Positions 18,033 through 27,412 of a stretch of 64,000 nt of DNA are shown piece by piece. The stretch comes from an uncultured Gammaproteobacteria bacterium (GTDB lineage Bacteria > Pseudomonadota > Gammaproteobacteria > Pseudomonadales > Pseudohongiellaceae): NCBI GenBank assembly GCA_903862645.1, contig CAIOZF010000085.1, positions 62,001 through 126,000 on the forward strand, read 5' to 3'. The position numbers and the translations under genes are program-made. Below the pieces are notes generated by a model. That model saw nothing but the letters and a program-made list of their open reading frames with translations. It was not told the origin of the DNA and ran no database searches. Numbering within the stretch: position 1 is the first letter of the stretch; each line of letters opens with the position of its first letter.

Positions 18033-20525
18033 ATGCCAGCCGGTTTTTCCCGCTCCTCTGTTACTCGTTTCTACACTGCAATGGTGTTCGGCAGGCCTTG
18101 GCTGGTACTGGCTCTGCTGGGCATCCTCACCATCGCTCTGGGCTGGTACGCGCAGAACTTCAAACTGGATGCCTCGGCAGATTCACTGCTCATGGAAGGG
18201 GACCAGGAGCTGGAGTATTCCCGCCAGATCAACAATCGCTACGACACCCGCGACACTGTCACCATTGCCTATACCCCGCAGGGCGAGCTTTTCAGCCTCG
18301 AGACCTTTACACAAATCGGTGCCCTGCGTGACGAGTTGCTGGCGCTCGAACGGGTCGAGTCAGTGGACAGCCTGCTGAATGTACCTATCTTCGGTGATAT
18401 GCCGCTGCTGAGTCTCTCGGAAGATTACGACACGGTGCTGACGCCCGGTCTTGATCTGGCTGTTGCCCGTCAGGAACTCATGGCAAGTCCCGTGTTCAGC
18501 AATGCCATAGTCAGCCCCGATGGGCTTACCGCTGCGATGCTGGTCAGTTTTGCGCGCGATGAACACTACCATGCGCTGGTCCAGAGCAGAGAGGACTTGC
18601 GCAGTAAACGTGACACTGAAGGACTGAGCGCGGAAGAGGCCGCCACCCTCGTCCAGGTGACCGCCGAATTTGACGCCTACAGCAATGTCACCGCCGAACA
18701 GCGGCACGAGGATATCGCTGATATCCGCACGATCCTCACGCATTATCAGGATGGCGCCACGCTGTATCTGGGCGGTGCACCGATGATCGCCGATGACATG
18801 GTGACCTTCGTGCGTAATGATCTCGCCACGTTCAGTCTGGGTGTGTTCGCTTTCATCGTGATCGCACTGGGACTGATTTTCCGCCGGGTGCGCTGGGTAC
18901 TATTGCCGCTGGGCTGTTGTGCTGTTGCGGGCATCATCGTGGTTGGTGTGCTGGGTTTGATGGACTGGCGGGTGACGGTCGTGTCCTCCAACTTCATGTC
19001 GCTGCTGCTGATCACCACTATTTCGCTGACCGTGCACCTGACCGTGCGCTTCCGGCAACTGCGTGCCACCAGGCACTTCACCGAGCACGATAAGCTGCTG
19101 CGCCATACTGTGCTGTCCATGTGGAAGCCGTGTCTGTATACAGCGCTGACTACGATCGTGGCCTTTGCATCGCTGATCACCAGCGGCATTTCTCCCATTA
19201 TCTCCTTCGGCTGGATCATGGTGATCGGGGTGGCGACCGCGCTGCTGGTCGTGTTCGTGGTCTTTCCTGCGGTCATGAGTCTGCTGCAGAACGACGAGGA
19301 AAAGCTGAGCAACAAGACCACCATGGCGCTGACGTCAGCATTGGCGCGCTGGACCGACAAGTTGGGCAACAAGGTATTGATTATCTCTGCGCTTTTGTTG
19401 CTCTTCAGCGTGGTCGGTCTGATGCGGTTGAAGGTGGAGAACAGCTTCATCGATTACTTCAGTGAAGATACCGAGATCTACAAGGGCATGACGCTGTTCG
19501 ATGAAAAGCTGGGTGGCACGCTTTCGCTGGATGTGGTGGTGAACCTGCCGGCAGCAGAGGACGACGGTTTTGACGACGGTTTTGACGATGGTTTCGATGA
19601 TGGTTTTGAGGAAGAAGACAACGACGCCTACTGGTTCACCGGCGATCGCATGGAAGAGATCAAACGCATTCACAATTATCTAGATGCCATCCCGCACACG
19701 GGCAAGGTGCTGTCGTTTGGTTCAGTCATTCAGCTGGCGGAGCAACTCAATGGCGATGCTCCGGTGGACAGTTTTGTGTGGGCTCTGCTGTATTCACGCA
19801 TTCCGGAAACGCTCAAGGAATCGGTGCTCACGCCATTTGTCTCGGTGGAAGAGAATCAGGTGCGTTTCAATGTGCGGGTGATCGAGTCTGCCGCCGACCT
19901 CAATCGCAATGATTTGATCACCGGTATCGAGCAGGGGCTGCAGGACGAGTTTGGTTACAGTGCCGAGCAGGTCGATACCACGGGTATTCTCGTGCTCTAC
20001 AACAACGTGCTCCAGAGTCTGTATCAGTCGCAGATCCTGACGCTGGGGCTGGTGCTGTTTGTCATCATGCTCATGTTCATCGTACTGTTTCGCTCCACTT
20101 ACCTGGCTTTCCTGTGCATCATTCCGAACATTCTTGCCGCGCTGTTTGTGCTCGGATTGATGGGCTGGCTGGGCATTCCTCTGGACATCATGACAATCAC
20201 GATTGCCGCTATTGCTGTGGGCATGGGGGTCGATAATACGATCCACTACATTCACCGTTTCAAGCGCGAGTTCCACCGCCTGGGCAATTACAAAGACACC
20301 ATGTACCTGTGTCACAACAGCATCGCCCGCGCCATGTATTTCACGACCATGATCGTGGTCGCAGGATTCTCGATTCTGGTGCTGTCGAACTTCATTCCCA
20401 CTATCGTTTTCGGATTGCTGACCAGCATCGCGATGATGGTGGCTCTGCTGGGCGCGTTGACGCTGTTGCCGCAGTTGATGATCAGCTTCCAGCCGCTGGG
20501 GAAAGAAACACACCCGTCGCCGTGA
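18033..20525 (+). CDS. RND-superfamily (MMPL-type) exporter
   Basis: About 830 aa with two repeated TM blocks; GVATALLVVFVVFPAVMSL and MTITIAAIAVGMGVDNTIHYIHRFKRE typical of MMPL domains. Confidence 0.85.
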   Translation: MPAGFSRSSVTRFYTAMVFGRPWLVLALLGILTIALGWYAQNFKLDASADSLLMEGDQELEYSRQINNRYDTRDTVTIAYTPQGELFSLETFTQIGALRDELLALERVESVDSLLNVPIFGDMPLLSLSEDYDTVLTPGLDLAVARQELMASPVFSNAIVSPDGLTAAMLVSFARDEHYHALVQSREDLRSKRDTEGLSAEEAATLVQVTAEFDAYSNVTAEQRHEDIADIRTILTHYQDGATLYLGGAPMIADDMVTFVRNDLATFSLGVFAFIVIALGLIFRRVRWVLLPLGCCAVAGIIVVGVLGLMDWRVTVVSSNFMSLLLITTISLTVHLTVRFRQLRATRHFTEHDKLLRHTVLSMWKPCLYTALTTIVAFASLITSGISPIISFGWIMVIGVATALLVVFVVFPAVMSLLQNDEEKLSNKTTMALTSALARWTDKLGNKVLIISALLLLFSVVGLMRLKVENSFIDYFSEDTEIYKGMTLFDEKLGGTLSLDVVVNLPAAEDDGFDDGFDDGFDDGFEEEDNDAYWFTGDRMEEIKRIHNYLDAIPHTGKVLSFGSVIQLAEQLNGDAPVDSFVWALLYSRIPETLKESVLTPFVSVEENQVRFNVRVIESAADLNRNDLITGIEQGLQDEFGYSAEQVDTTGILVLYNNVLQSLYQSQILTLGLVLFVIMLMFIVLFRSTYLAFLCIIPNILAALFVLGLMGWLGIPLDIMTITIAAIAVGMGVDNTIHYIHRFKREFHRLGNYKDTMYLCHNSIARAMYFTTMIVVAGFSILVLSNFIPTIVFGLLTSIAMMVALLGALTLLPQLMISFQPLGKETHPSP
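19560..19607 (+). repeat. In-frame 12-bp tandem repeat x4 encoding (DDGF)4
   Basis: gacgacggtttt gacgacggtttt gacgatggtttc gatgatggtttt. Confidence 0.95.
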
Positions 20526-20605
20526 GTGCCGGGGCTTTTTTAAGATCATCTGTAAAACAGCTTTAGTGGCTATAATTGCCGCTGCTTAAACACTGGAGAA
20601 GACCC

Positions 20606-21193
20606 ATGCAAAACGAATCCCCCGAACAGCCTGTTGTCGATGCGCCGCCCAGCCGGTTTCTGGATGAGAAACTGTTCAAGTCCCGCTCCATCACCATTTT
20701 CGGGGAAATTGACGAGAAGATCGCGCGGTCGGTGACTGAGAAGTTGCTGGCGCTGGCTGCGGCCAGTGATGAGCCAATCAATATCTACATCAGCTCGCCG
20801 GGTGGACACGTCGAATCCGGCGATGTTGTCTATGACATGATCAAATTCATCAAGCCCGAGGTGCGCGTGATTGGCACTGGCTGGGTTGCCAGTGCGGCGA
20901 CCACGATCTATCTGGCAGCAAAGAAAGAGAATCGCTTCAGCCTGCCCAACACCCGCTTCCTGGTGCATCAGCCTTCCGGTGGATCACGCGGTCGGGCGTC
21001 AGACATCAAGATCCAGGCCGAGCAGATCATCAAGATGCGCGAGCGCATCAACAAGCTGATTGCCGATGAGACCGGACAGCCTCTGGAGCGTGTGTCGAGG
21101 GACACCGACAGGGATTACTGGATGACGGTTGAAGAGGCACTCGACTATGGCATCGTCGGCAAGAAGATTACGTCTATCGCTGAGCTGAAGTAG
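20606..21193 (+). CDS. ATP-dependent Clp protease proteolytic subunit-like protein (ClpP paralogue)
   Basis: INIYISSPGGHVESGDVVYDMIKFI, GWVASAATTIYLAAKKENRFSLPNTRFLVHQPSGG, RDTDRDYWMTVEEALDYGIV; Ser/His/Asp positions retained. Confidence 0.8.
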   Translation: MQNESPEQPVVDAPPSRFLDEKLFKSRSITIFGEIDEKIARSVTEKLLALAAASDEPINIYISSPGGHVESGDVVYDMIKFIKPEVRVIGTGWVASAATTIYLAAKKENRFSLPNTRFLVHQPSGGSRGRASDIKIQAEQIIKMRERINKLIADETGQPLERVSRDTDRDYWMTVEEALDYGIVGKKITSIAELK

Positions 21194-21662
21194 GTCCGGC
21201 ACCCTCGATTCTCACGAAGCGAGCCTGCTGGTTCTGCACCAGCGCACACACCACATGAAAGTCGGGCTGGCAGTCTACCGGCCTGACCATGGCGGTGCCG
21301 CTCTCGCCCAGTTCGACCAGCAGGGTGCCCTTCACCCCCTGATAGTCGACCTCTACCGTTGCACTCTCGCCTGCCGGGCCCGAACTGATGCGGCCAAGAC
21401 TGTTGCTCCACACAAACCCCAGTGTCTCCAGTGGCTCGATCAGCAGGTGATCGTCAATACGCGTGATGCGCAGGGAAAAAAGCGTACCTTCGGCATTCCA
21501 GATTCCCGACCAAGTGGTCTCGTTGACAGTCTGTGCCAGCAGGGCAGAACTGCCGGCGAGAAGCAGCGACAGAAAAGCAGCAGCGATGAGTCGCGGAGTG
21601 GTAATCGACGTAAAACAGGAATTGAGACAGGAAGCGACGCTAAACCGGCTGCGCATGATCAT
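21174..21662 (-). CDS. Hypothetical exported protein
   Basis: ORF with a plausible signal peptide (LIAAAFLSLLLAGSSALLAQ); overlaps the 3' end of the ClpP-like gene by about 20 nt. Confidence 0.5.
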   Translation of the reverse strand: MIMRSRFSVASCLNSCFTSITTPRLIAAAFLSLLLAGSSALLAQTVNETTWSGIWNAEGTLFSLRITRIDDHLLIEPLETLGFVWSNSLGRISSGPAGESATVEVDYQGVKGTLLVELGESGTAMVRPVDCQPDFHVVCALVQNQQARFVRIEGAGPTSAQR

Positions 21663-21684
21663 TGCTCTCCCGGTGCAGGCGCCC

Positions 21685-22419
21685 TCAGACGGGGGCGATC
21701 AGAGCCTGACCAAACAATGGCCCATGAAACACCAAAAACAGGGTATAGGCAATGACGCCCAGAACTATCGCTGCGGCATCCCACTGCAATGCCGGTTTGG
21801 GCGATGCAGAGGCCGCTGGCCGCAAGCTGGACGCCTGCTCACGATGTCGAACGCGCTCGAGGCTGACGATCTTCACCATCGCCCAGAGTGGCAGTGACCC
21901 AAACATCAGCACCGAGGCCAGATCGGCGTTGCTGAGCAGGTGCGCGGTGCCCCACAGGATCACGCCAATCAGCATCGGATGAATGACCAGCTCGCGTGTG
22001 AACGAATGTGGAAGGCTGCCGGCGATGAACAACATAGAGGCAGACAGCATAAGCAGGAGAGTCACTGAACGATTGTTGAAGGGCGGCACCCACAGTTGCA
22101 TGAACGGGGCTCCGCCTTTGCCCTGCACCATCAGCCACAGACTGACGACGATACCGACACTAAACAGCAGTCGATAGCGGCCATGTCCCAGTCGCGTCTG
22201 CAGACGCTCCCGCAGCCCGAACTCGCGCAACAGGTGCAGCCCCATGAACAGCAGGAGTCCTGGAATCAGCTGGAGATACAACGCCACAGTGGAAGCGCTC
22301 AAATGGATTTTCCTCTGGCCTGGCCAGCTTGCTGGAGCCCTGATTATTGAGGCGCAAAGATACCCCGACAGGAACAGGAGACACAAGGCAGGCGTCAGGA
22401 GCTGAGTGCGATTCATCAT
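21685..22419 (-). CDS. NnrU-like membrane protein
   Basis: Polytopic; RLLFSVGIVVSLWLMVQGKG...FIAGSLPHSFTRELVIHPMLIGVILWGTAHLLSNADLASVLMFGSLPLWAMVKI matches NnrU proteins. Confidence 0.75.
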   Translation of the reverse strand: MMNRTQLLTPALCLLFLSGYLCASIIRAPASWPGQRKIHLSASTVALYLQLIPGLLLFMGLHLLREFGLRERLQTRLGHGRYRLLFSVGIVVSLWLMVQGKGGAPFMQLWVPPFNNRSVTLLLMLSASMLFIAGSLPHSFTRELVIHPMLIGVILWGTAHLLSNADLASVLMFGSLPLWAMVKIVSLERVRHREQASSLRPAASASPKPALQWDAAAIVLGVIAYTLFLVFHGPLFGQALIAPV

Positions 22420-22627
22420 GACAATTCCCGAGCACTACTATGCCGTTATCTTTACCGGAATAAGCTCAGGCGACGATGAGGGCTACACCGCCATGGCCGC
22501 GCGAATGCGGGCACTGGCAGAGAAGCAGCCCGGCTATGCTGGATTCGAGAATTATGTGAGTACGGACAATAAAATGACAGGGCAAAAAAAAACCGGAGAA
22601 ACCAAGGGGATGGCTGTCTCCGGCTGA
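22418..22627 (+). pseudogene. Truncated antibiotic-biosynthesis-monooxygenase-like ORF
   Basis: MTIPEHYYAVIFTGISSGDDEGYTAMAARMRALAEKQPGYAGFENYVS resembles the N-terminal half of ABM-type proteins; C-terminal half missing and replaced by an A-tract/hairpin. Confidence 0.45.
22584..22623 (-). terminator. Rho-independent-terminator-like hairpin (minus strand)
   Basis: 7-bp stem CCGGAGA/TCTCCGG followed on the minus strand by nine T residues. Confidence 0.55.
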
Positions 22628-22668
22628 AAGGGGTTGCTACTCGTAAACCTTCCTGCAATTTTCACAAA
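22584..22668 (-). ncRNA. Candidate small RNA divergent from oxyR
   Basis: Minus strand: TTGTGG-N17-TAAAAT promoter-like element (22703..22675) followed by a ~85-nt stretch ending in CCGGAGA-N17-TCTCCGG-TTTTTTTTT (22623..22584). Confidence 0.35.
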
Positions 22669-22794
22669 GAGGTCATTTTAGGCGAGCCTGGAGGCATCCA
22701 CAAAATGGATTAAAGCTATTGCCATGATATGGAAAGTTAATTAGCCTTGGCGACGGTCTAACGATGAACTGCCAGCTGTGCAGCCGGGGGATAC

Positions 22795-23700
22795 ATGAAC
22801 CATTTACCAACGACCAAGCAGCTGCGCTACTTTGTCGCACTAGAACAGATCGGGCACTTCGGCAAAGCCGCCGAAGCCTGTTTCGTGTCCCAGCCTGCTT
22901 TCAGCGTGGCGATTCGCGAGCTGGAAAGTACGCTCAATATTCAGCTGGTAGACCGCACCAATAAAAATGTCACCGTGACCAGCCTGGGGCGTGATATCGC
23001 CGTGCAGGCGCGCCAGGTGTTGCGGGATCTGGAAGAGTTGGTGGACATCGCGCAGGGCAACCAGCAGCCACTGACTGGTCAGCTCAAGCTGGGGGTCATC
23101 CCGACAATTGCGCCATTCCTGCTGCCTCGTCTGCTGCCCGCGCTGCGCAAGTCCTATCCGAATCTCAAGCTGTATCTGAAGGAAGATTTGACGGATCGCG
23201 TCTACAGTCGTCTGATGGATGGTGAGTTGGACATAATTCTGATTGCTTTGCCGTATGAGCTGCGCAACGTCACCGAGATGTCGCTGTTCAAAGACCACTT
23301 CTACCTCGCCCATCAGGCTAAGAGCACGCTGGTTGATCCGGCTCACTATCAGGTCAGCGAGTTGCCAGAGGATAGCATTCTGCTGTTGGAGGACGGCCAT
23401 TGCATGCGCGATCACGCACTCACGGCCTGCAGCATCAAGAACGCCGACAAGGTCAGCAACATCACCGCAACCAGCCTGCTGACTCTGGTGCAGATGGTGG
23501 ACGCGGATCTGGGCGTCACTTATCTGCCGGAGATGGCGATCGGTTCGTCTCTGCTGAAGAATACCCGCATCAAGACCACCGCACTGGACAAGGACAGCTT
23601 CCGGGAAATCGGGCTGGTGTGGCGCAAGGCCAGCACCCGCGGTGACGAGTTCGAACTCCTCGGCCGCTTCATCAAAGAAAACTATCAATCCGGCAAGTAA
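22795..23700 (+). CDS. oxyR: Hydrogen peroxide-inducible genes activator OxyR
   Basis: LysR HTH plus redox-Cys context EDGHCMRDHALTACSIK; full-length similarity to OxyR. Confidence 0.9.
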   Translation: MNHLPTTKQLRYFVALEQIGHFGKAAEACFVSQPAFSVAIRELESTLNIQLVDRTNKNVTVTSLGRDIAVQARQVLRDLEELVDIAQGNQQPLTGQLKLGVIPTIAPFLLPRLLPALRKSYPNLKLYLKEDLTDRVYSRLMDGELDIILIALPYELRNVTEMSLFKDHFYLAHQAKSTLVDPAHYQVSELPEDSILLLEDGHCMRDHALTACSIKNADKVSNITATSLLTLVQMVDADLGVTYLPEMAIGSSLLKNTRIKTTALDKDSFREIGLVWRKASTRGDEFELLGRFIKENYQSGK

Positions 23701-23704
23701 TTTT

Positions 23705-23760
23705 GTGGGAGCGGGCCAGCCCGCGATTCCCTGCGCTATCGCGGGCAGGCCCGCTCCCCC
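23705..23760. repeat. Paired inverted REP-like elements
   Basis: GTGGGAGCGGGCCAGCCCGCGAT ... ATCGCGGGCAGGCCCGCTCCCCC. Confidence 0.85.
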
Positions 23761-23764
23761 AGGG

Positions 23765-25972
23765 TTATGCTAGCCGTTCCACCGGTGCGGCAGTGAAGCG
23801 GTAGTTCTTCAGCGGCAGCTCGCGCACGCGCTGTCCTGTCAGAATGTACACTGCATTGGCGACCGCAGCGGCGACAGGCGGTGTAGCCGGCTCGCCCATT
23901 CCGCCCAGTGCTGCACCAGACTCAATAGTCACCACGTCAATCTCGGGCGAATCGCTCAGGCGCAACATCTCGTAATCGTTGAAATTGGTCTGCTCGACGC
24001 GGCCATTGGCGATTGTGATCTCGCCATACAGCGCCGCGGTCAATCCGTAGATGATGCCACTCTCGGCCTGCGAGGCCACGTTGTCGGGATTCACGGAACG
24101 GCCGCAATCCACCGCACAGGTCACGCGATGCACGCGCACGCTGCCGTCGCTGTTGATCGACACCTCGGCCACCTGTGCCACGATGCTGCCGAAACTTTCC
24201 TGCAACGCGATACCCATCGCATGGCCTTCCGGCAGATTGCGCTCCCAGCCCGCTTTATCCGCAGCCGCTTTCAGGACGGCCGCATGACGCGGTTTGTCCT
24301 GCAGCATGTCGAGGCGGAACTGGTAGGGATTCTTGCCGGCCTTGTGCGCCAGCTCGTCTACGAAGGACTCCAGGAAGAAGGTGTGCTGCGAGTGCGCCAC
24401 GCTGCGCCAGGCACCCAATGGCACGTGGGTCGGGCTGTCGGCATAGGCAATCGACTTATGCGGGATCGAGTAGGGAGGGTGTGCTGCCTCGGCTGGTTCG
24501 TTCTTGCCGATGTAATGGTTCTCCCACGCGATCAGGTTGTTGCTGGCATCGAAACCGGCGCGGAAGGCACTGGTGACAGCGGTGCGATAATAGTCCTGCT
24601 GCATGTCCTCTTCACGGCTCCAGATGGTTTGCACCGGCACGTCGAACTGCTGCGCGATGCGCGTCGCCTGGTCGATGGTGTTGGTGGTGTTCGGCAGGCG
24701 TCGGCCGAAGCCGCCGCCCAGATAGAACATATGCATGGTGACATCGTTCTCATCCAGCCCGGAGATTGACGCGACGCGGCCACGAATGCCGAGGTTGTCC
24801 TGAGTTCCCGTCCAGACATCGGCCTTGCCATCGTGGAAATGCACGGTGCAGTTCATCGGCTCCATCGCGGCATGTGCCAGAAACGGCACGCGATAGGTGG
24901 CGTCGATGGTCGTCGCGGCGCCTGCCAGTGCTATTGGGGTATCGCCTTGTTCCACATCCTCGTTCAGCTCGCCCTGCAGAGCGGTGTCGAACTGGGCATA
25001 GATGGACTGTGTGGTGACCTGATCATTCGCCGTTGCCTCGAACCGAATATCGAGCGCCGCCAAGGCTTGTTTGGCGCGCCAGTAATTGTCGGCCACCACG
25101 GCGACCGCATCATCGAGTTCCACCACACGCACCACACCTCGGCGCTGCAACGCGACATCGCTGTTAACGGACACCAGCTTGTTGCCGAATACTGGCGAGG
25201 TCTTCACCGCCGCGTAGAGCATGCCGGCCGGGCGCGCATCCATACCAAAGGCGGCAGTGCCGTCGACTTTGGCAGGGATGTCGATACGTTGAATGGGTTT
25301 GCCCATCAGCGTGAACTCATGGGGCTCTTTCAGGCGCGGGTTCGGCGACGGCTCGAAGCGCGCCGCATCGGATGCCAGTTCGCCATAGGTTGCGGAGCGG
25401 CCGCTGGCGTCGTGGTACACATGGCTCAGGCGGGCAGTCAGCTCGCTCTCCGGCACTTCCCAGCGCACGGCGGCCGTCTTGATCAGCATTTCCCGCGCGG
25501 CGGCTCCGGCCACCCGCATGCCGTTCTCACCAGTGAAGCGCACAGAGCTGCTGCCACCGGTGATCTGGATATTCATGATCTCGGATACTTTGTTGATCGC
25601 GCCGTCCAGGAAGCCCGGCACGCTCACGCCCATCGATTGCGCGAAGCCCTTGATCAGCACGCCGTTGGCGAACAGATCGGTGGCAGGCGCCTGTTCCACA
25701 CGCACCAGGTCCCAGTCCGCATCCAGTTCGTCGGCGGCCATCATCGGCAGCGAGGTGAGCACTCCCTGTCCCATTTCGGAGTGCGGCACCAGCACGGTTA
25801 CCGTGTTGTCCGGGTCGATGCGCAACCAGGTAGTCAAGAAGCTCTGACCATTTTCCGCGAGAGTGTCATTGGCAACAAAATGTTTGCTGGGGCGAGTGGT
25901 GGCATAGACGATGAGCAGGCCGCCACCGACCACGGTGGTACCAAGCAGAAAACGACGTCGATTGATTTTCAT
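23765..25972 (-). CDS. Xanthine dehydrogenase family molybdopterin-binding subunit (isoquinoline 1-oxidoreductase beta-like)
   Basis: Tat-like N-terminus INRRRFLLGTTVVGGGLLI; MFYLGGGFGRRLPNTTNTIDQATRIAQQFDVPVQTIWSREEDMQQDYYRTA; HRVTCAVDCGRSVNPDNVASQAESGIIYGLTAAL. Confidence 0.9.
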   Translation of the reverse strand: MKINRRRFLLGTTVVGGGLLIVYATTRPSKHFVANDTLAENGQSFLTTWLRIDPDNTVTVLVPHSEMGQGVLTSLPMMAADELDADWDLVRVEQAPATDLFANGVLIKGFAQSMGVSVPGFLDGAINKVSEIMNIQITGGSSSVRFTGENGMRVAGAAAREMLIKTAAVRWEVPESELTARLSHVYHDASGRSATYGELASDAARFEPSPNPRLKEPHEFTLMGKPIQRIDIPAKVDGTAAFGMDARPAGMLYAAVKTSPVFGNKLVSVNSDVALQRRGVVRVVELDDAVAVVADNYWRAKQALAALDIRFEATANDQVTTQSIYAQFDTALQGELNEDVEQGDTPIALAGAATTIDATYRVPFLAHAAMEPMNCTVHFHDGKADVWTGTQDNLGIRGRVASISGLDENDVTMHMFYLGGGFGRRLPNTTNTIDQATRIAQQFDVPVQTIWSREEDMQQDYYRTAVTSAFRAGFDASNNLIAWENHYIGKNEPAEAAHPPYSIPHKSIAYADSPTHVPLGAWRSVAHSQHTFFLESFVDELAHKAGKNPYQFRLDMLQDKPRHAAVLKAAADKAGWERNLPEGHAMGIALQESFGSIVAQVAEVSINSDGSVRVHRVTCAVDCGRSVNPDNVASQAESGIIYGLTAALYGEITIANGRVEQTNFNDYEMLRLSDSPEIDVVTIESGAALGGMGEPATPPVAAAVANAVYILTGQRVRELPLKNYRFTAAPVERLA

Positions 25973-25989
25973 GTGTGCTCTCCCTGGAC

Positions 25990-26448
25990 CTATGCGGTGG
26001 TCGTCAGCGAACGAATGGCCTTGCGGACCCGTGGATAGGTGCCACAGCGACAGATGTTGGTGATGGCACCGTCGATTTCATCGTCACTGGGATTGGGGTT
26101 GGCAGTCAGCAGCGCCGACACCGCCATGATCATGCCGGACTGGCAGTAACCGCACTGCGGCACCTGATGGTTGATCCAGGCTTGCTGCACCGGGGTGAGC
26201 GCCGCGGCGGCATTCACCGCCAGACCTTCGATTGTGGTGATGTCGGTGCCTTCCACCGCGCTGACCGGCGTCACGCAACTGCGCACCGCATTGCCATTGA
26301 CCTGCACGGTGCAGGCGCCACACGCAGCCACCCCACAACCGAACTTTGTGCCGGTCAAACCCAGCTCGTCGCGAAGTGCCCACAAAAGTGGCATCTCCGG
26401 CTCAATATCCAAATCCTGCGCTACTCCGTTGACTCGAAAGCGTGCCAT
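25990..26448 (-). CDS. (2Fe-2S)-binding protein, small subunit of molybdenum hydroxylase
   Basis: [26 protein letters not shown] and [12 protein letters not shown]...[17 protein letters not shown] give both [2Fe-2S] motifs. Confidence 0.9.
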   Translation of the reverse strand: MARFRVNGVAQDLDIEPEMPLLWALRDELGLTGTKFGCGVAACGACTVQVNGNAVRSCVTPVSAVEGTDITTIEGLAVNAAAALTPVQQAWINHQVPQCGYCQSGMIMAVSALLTANPNPSDDEIDGAITNICRCGTYPRVRKAIRSLTTTA

Positions 26449-26877
26449 GACTTATCCCCTTTTTGTCGAATGCGTGTGGTCTTCGAATGGCGACCCGGAT
26501 AACTGCGCGGGTCGGATGAACTGCCGAAGCAATCTGCTTGCACGGTAGTGTTGCTGTGAACTGTCGCAATAAAATTGCGCATAAAAATTGTCGTTGTGTG
26601 CTGTGGATATAACGGACTTGCTGCGAGGATATAGCAGTTTTTGCAGTGCTTCAAACGTCCCACGTCATCACTATGGCCTGCCTTGACCGAATCCTTGAAT
26701 TTTCAAGAATCAGTCAGGAGCAAGCGAAAATAAGTACGAAGCGCCCCAGAATGTCGTTGACTCCCCTCTGATTCAGGAGAAAATAGCCCGGCGTCGCCAG
26801 CTCGCTGGATATGCCTGCAAATACTCGTTTATACATTATCATCCGCTACCTGGCGGACATGAAAATAAGGGGAAATC

Positions 26878-27243
26878 ATGAATAGAATACTCAAGGGCTC
26901 GCTGTTGATGTTTGCTGCCCTGTTGCTCGCCGCTTGCGCCTCTACTCCACCAAACCCAGCGGTTGGCATCTGGGACGTCAACATCGAGACTCCGGTCGGC
27001 GCGATGGTTGTGATTCTGGACATCCAACCTGATCTGACAGGTACCCTGTCATCCGGTGACCTTGGCTCAGCAGTACTGAACGGCGTGACAGTTGAAGGCA
27101 ATGCCGTGAACTTCGAAACCACCGTTGATGCTCAGGGCCAGACACTGACTCTGCGCTTCGCCGGTACCGTTGAAGGCGACAATCTGGCTGGTAACTTCGA
27201 CACCGACTTCGGTGCGATTCCTGTCGCTGGCGTACGTCGTTAA
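26878..27243 (+). CDS. Small hypothetical lipoprotein
   Basis: Lipobox LLLAAC; AAGGGGAAATC before ATG. Confidence 0.6.
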   Translation: MNRILKGSLLMFAALLLAACASTPPNPAVGIWDVNIETPVGAMVVILDIQPDLTGTLSSGDLGSAVLNGVTVEGNAVNFETTVDAQGQTLTLRFAGTVEGDNLAGNFDTDFGAIPVAGVRR

Positions 27244-27412
27244 TTCGGACTGATCGCCGAGTATGGCCGCCCTCTTCCGGATGGTGGCCTCGCTTCTTCT
27301 TGCAGGCCATGCCTGCATTCGCAAACCCCCTTTTTCTCCTGCTTGTCCTGCATCAAATTGCCATAGCGCCTTTTCGGTATAGTGGAAAGACGAGGGCCTT
27401 TCCTCTTCTGGA

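Noticed and set aside
19560-19607. Tandem repeat as CRISPR or minisatellite
   Set aside because: No spacers; 12-bp units are in frame within a coding gene.
24833-26038. 401-aa plus-strand ORF antisense to the molybdopterin subunit
   Set aside because: Antisense artefact in GC-rich coding DNA; no domain recognised.
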